A DNA stretch of 64,000 bases from the NCBI GenBank assembly GCA_026014745.1, contig JAOZHS010000002.1:558001-622000 (forward strand), given 5' to 3'. Below, piece by piece: positions 61,894 to 64,000 of the stretch. The notes below the pieces were generated by a model. The model saw nothing but the letters and a program-made list of their open reading frames with translations, had not been told where the DNA came from and made no database searches. The position numbers and the translations under genes were made by a program. The stretch comes from Candidatus Bathyarchaeota archaeon (GTDB taxonomy: Archaea > Thermoproteota > Bathyarchaeia > Bathyarchaeales > Bathycorpusculaceae). Positions within the stretch are counted from its first letter, which is position 1. Each line of letters starts with the position of its first letter.

Positions 61894-63999
61894 TCAGGCA
61901 GTGGTCCGGTTAGAGCCAACTTGATTTTGAGCCGTTGATTTATTTAAGTAAGCTCCAGAGTGGTGGGGATTGAGTTCCAAGGTTTTTTCATAGCACTTTA
62001 TTGCCTGTTCAGGACGCCCTGTCTTGATGTAGTAGTTTCCTTTGTTGTACCAAGCGTCTGCGTATTGAGGGTTGATTTCTATCGCTTTATTGTAGTATGC
62101 CAAGGCTTCGTCAAAATGGCCCAATTTTATTAGGCTGACGCCTTTGTTGTTTAATGCTGCCGCATTTAGCGGGTCAATTTCCAGAGCCTTATCATGGCAG
62201 TATATCGATTCATGAAAGCGACCCAACCGGCGCAGGCTTGTTCCTTTGTTTATCCAAGCGTTTATTTTTTTAGGATCAATTTCCAGAGCCTTATCACAGC
62301 ATTGTAGGCCTTCATCAAAGCGCCCTAAACCAGCAAGACTTATCGCTTTATTACTCCAAGCGTCTGTACTTTGCGGGTTGATTTCCAAAACCTTGTCATA
62401 GCATTCGATCGCTTCATTGAAACGTGCCAGTTCTTGAAGAGCAACGCCTTTGTCGTTCCAACCTCTTGGATTTTTTGGGTTTATTTCTATGGCTTTGTCG
62501 TGACATTTTATGGCTTCATCAAAACGTCCAAGTCTGCCTAGAGCGTTTCCTTTATTAAACCATGGTTCCGGGTAGTTAGCATTCATCTGTAAAGCTTTAT
62601 CATAGCATTGTATTGCTTCTTCATAACGACCCACCCTTTCAAGGCTAGCACCCTTGTTGTTCCATTCCCAAAATTCGAACTCCGTTACCAATGGAAGTCC
62701 CACTGTTTCGCCCGTTAGTCCTTTAAGAAGCGATTCCAAGTCTACCCTCAACTCCTTAAAGCTTTGATATCTTCTCTGAGGCTCTTTCTCTAAACACCGT
62801 TGAACAACTGAGAAAAGGGGCGAGTTAAACCGTGGAACTGGAGCGTGACTGTGTAAACGAGACATTTCATTGTGAAACCGTGTCTGCTCTTCATAAGACT
62901 CATCTTTTGGCCAAGTTGTTAAAAAAGGGAGAGCGCCGCCTGCTGCCATCTGGTATAGAACAATTCCAAACGCGTAAACATCGCTCCTTTCGTCACAAAC
63001 CTTTGCATTAATGAAATGCTCGGGTGACATGTATGGAGGCGTACCATAATTACTCTTAATCGAATCTAAACCGCTGGCTAAACCGAAATCGGTTATTTTC
63101 ACTACACTATTTGAAGTAATCATTATATTTTCGGGTTTTATGTCACGATGGGATTTTATTCCTTTTGAGTATGCGAATTCAATGCCATGGCAGAATTGAA
63201 TTGCCCATTTTATGCTCTGGGATAAATCAGGTGGCTGTTGCTTTAGATAGCCAGCTAGTGAATTCAAGCCCATCTCGTTTGGAGTGATGTATTCCATGCC
63301 AATATAGAGGCGTCCGCCCACTTCATCAACAAAGTAGGCACGAACAATGTATGGATGACGTTCTATTTCGGTCCAGGTGTAGGCTTCTTTTCGGAATAGC
63401 TCCCTTGCCTCAGCATCGAAGAGGCACTTTTCGTTGAAGGTTTTGAGGGCATAAACCTCTCTTGTTTCATGTGAGTAAACTAAGTAGACTACGCCGAATC
63501 CGCCGTGCCCCACTTCTCTAATAACTTCGTATTTCTCGCCTATGAAATTGCCTTTTTCACTCGCTACGAATCTGTGTATAGCATCGATTGCTTGATTTGT
63601 TAAACCTATGCCTTGATCTGCTTTCTCATATGCAAGTTGAACTCTAGCGGCGTCAACCTGTCGGCCTAGTGCTTGGTACATGTGCATGAGGTGCATTGGC
63701 GCTTCGTACTGGTTAGGATTAGTTGCGAGCGCCATTTCAAAATAGTGTAATGCATTGTCAACCTTTCCCGTGTAATCAAAAACGCATAATTCTCCGAGCA
63801 TCAAAAAAAGGTAATAGCCTAATGCATTTTGCTTAATTTTGTCCTCGCCCAAGGCGGATATGGCTTGTTGGAGTGTGTTCCAAGCGCCTTGAGGGTCTTT
63901 GACCCTTTGTTTTTGTATTCTTGCTTTCCAGGTGTAGGCGTCAACTAACTGGGGATCCAACTTTATTGCGCTATCTAAATTTTTTAATCCGCTTTCCAC
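61894..63999 (-). CDS. TPR-containing Ser/Thr protein kinase (truncated by window edge)
   Basis: At least 701 residues; the frame reaches the window edge at a GTG, and a TPR-like N-terminal segment suggests the true start lies outside. A Hanks-type kinase covers about 150-440: glycine loop VGHGGFGVVYLV, VAL-lysine ALKTF, catalytic SHRDIKPENIM, metal DFG in ITDFGLASG, and GTPPYMSPEH. About eight to nine TPR units of 34 residues follow (each like AIECYDKVLEINPQSTDAW), ending at SNRTTA. All catalytic residues look intact. A signalling scaffold function is inference. Confidence 0.85.
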   Translation of the reverse strand: MESGLKNLDSAIKLDPQLVDAYTWKARIQKQRVKDPQGAWNTLQQAISALGEDKIKQNALGYYLFLMLGELCVFDYTGKVDNALHYFEMALATNPNQYEAPMHLMHMYQALGRQVDAARVQLAYEKADQGIGLTNQAIDAIHRFVASEKGNFIGEKYEVIREVGHGGFGVVYLVYSHETREVYALKTFNEKCLFDAEARELFRKEAYTWTEIERHPYIVRAYFVDEVGGRLYIGMEYITPNEMGLNSLAGYLKQQPPDLSQSIKWAIQFCHGIEFAYSKGIKSHRDIKPENIMITSNSVVKITDFGLASGLDSIKSNYGTPPYMSPEHFINAKVCDERSDVYAFGIVLYQMAAGGALPFLTTWPKDESYEEQTRFHNEMSRLHSHAPVPRFNSPLFSVVQRCLEKEPQRRYQSFKELRVDLESLLKGLTGETVGLPLVTEFEFWEWNNKGASLERVGRYEEAIQCYDKALQMNANYPEPWFNKGNALGRLGRFDEAIKCHDKAIEINPKNPRGWNDKGVALQELARFNEAIECYDKVLEINPQSTDAWSNKAISLAGLGRFDEGLQCCDKALEIDPKKINAWINKGTSLRRLGRFHESIYCHDKALEIDPLNAAALNNKGVSLIKLGHFDEALAYYNKAIEINPQYADAWYNKGNYYIKTGRPEQAIKCYEKTLELNPHHSGAYLNKSTAQNQVGSNRTTA

Positions 64000-64000
64000 A

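Noticed and set aside
1-64000. CRISPR arrays, prophage genes and replication origins
   Set aside because: No regularly spaced repeats, cas genes, phage structural genes or Orc1/Cdc6 gene were seen. The RecB-like/Cas4-like Cys cluster is part of a helicase fusion and not evidence of CRISPR.

Overview
The window looks like a chromosome segment of an archaeon, most likely of the Bathyarchaeia or a close TACK-type lineage. That placement is my inference; no search was run. The archaeal signs are an Alba chromatin gene, TATA-box promoters about 26 bases before inferred transcript starts, a GHMP-type shikimate kinase, the aspartate-semialdehyde entry to the shikimate pathway (ADTH synthase plus dehydroquinate synthase II), the LysW carrier-protein pathway, a DUF39/NIL-ferredoxin/UPF0280 homocysteine cluster, a tRNA gene without encoded CCA, and a stand-alone 5S rRNA gene.

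Layout. 1-13.9 kb: the end of a membrane protein, a large beta-propeller surface protein, a TrmB-like regulator, a K+ channel with RCK domains, a 1444-residue RecB-like nuclease/SF1 helicase fusion, small hypothetical genes, a DUF523 protein, an Lrp-family regulator and a TrkH-type K+ transporter. 14.1-19.8 kb: lysW-X-Y-Z-J-K, a compact operon for lysine and/or ornithine synthesis on a carrier protein. 19.9-24.6 kb: a beta-helix surface protein, the sulfur-incorporation cluster for homocysteine, and an ArsR-like regulator coupled to a tiny glycine-zipper protein. 24.7-35.7 kb: an operon of aspartokinase followed by the whole shikimate pathway, chorismate mutase, aminotransferase, prephenate dehydrogenase and a lone glutamine amidotransferase. 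36.4-43.9 kb, minus strand: ilvB-ilvN and leuC-leuD-leuB-leuA-pheA. A second LeuA-like synthase (50.9 kb) and ilvD (54.9 kb) complete the branched-chain set apart from ilvC and ilvE, which are not seen.

46.7-50.8 kb is an AT-rich accessory island: an orphan membrane protein, a DUF1508 gene with an apparent CTG start, a NYN-domain nuclease, a SWIM-finger DDE transposase and an AbrB-like gene. The transposase and AbrB genes diverge from a region packed with TATACCTA sites. After it come a cupin, a candidate structured RNA, 5S rRNA, a membrane-anchored regulator divergent from a Cys-rich exported protein, an XRE/COG1709 regulator, a DMT transporter, alba, an Mrp ATPase, an adenosine-specific kinase family protein, tRNA-Ala, a HEAT-repeat protein and a truncated TPR/Ser-Thr kinase.

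The most striking signal is between 24,740 and 24,931. Directly upstream of the aspartokinase-shikimate operon, a promoter and Shine-Dalgarno sequence lead into a 29-codon peptide whose last 15 residues contain nine Phe, Tyr or Trp. A perfect 9-bp hairpin follows, with an alternative pairing partner inside the peptide's coding region. This is the architecture of a ribosome-mediated attenuator that senses all three aromatic amino acids, here in an archaeal setting. Several other biosynthetic or regulator genes carry strong palindromes at their promoters (lysW, ilvB, ilvD, the Lrp gene, the ArsR-like gene).
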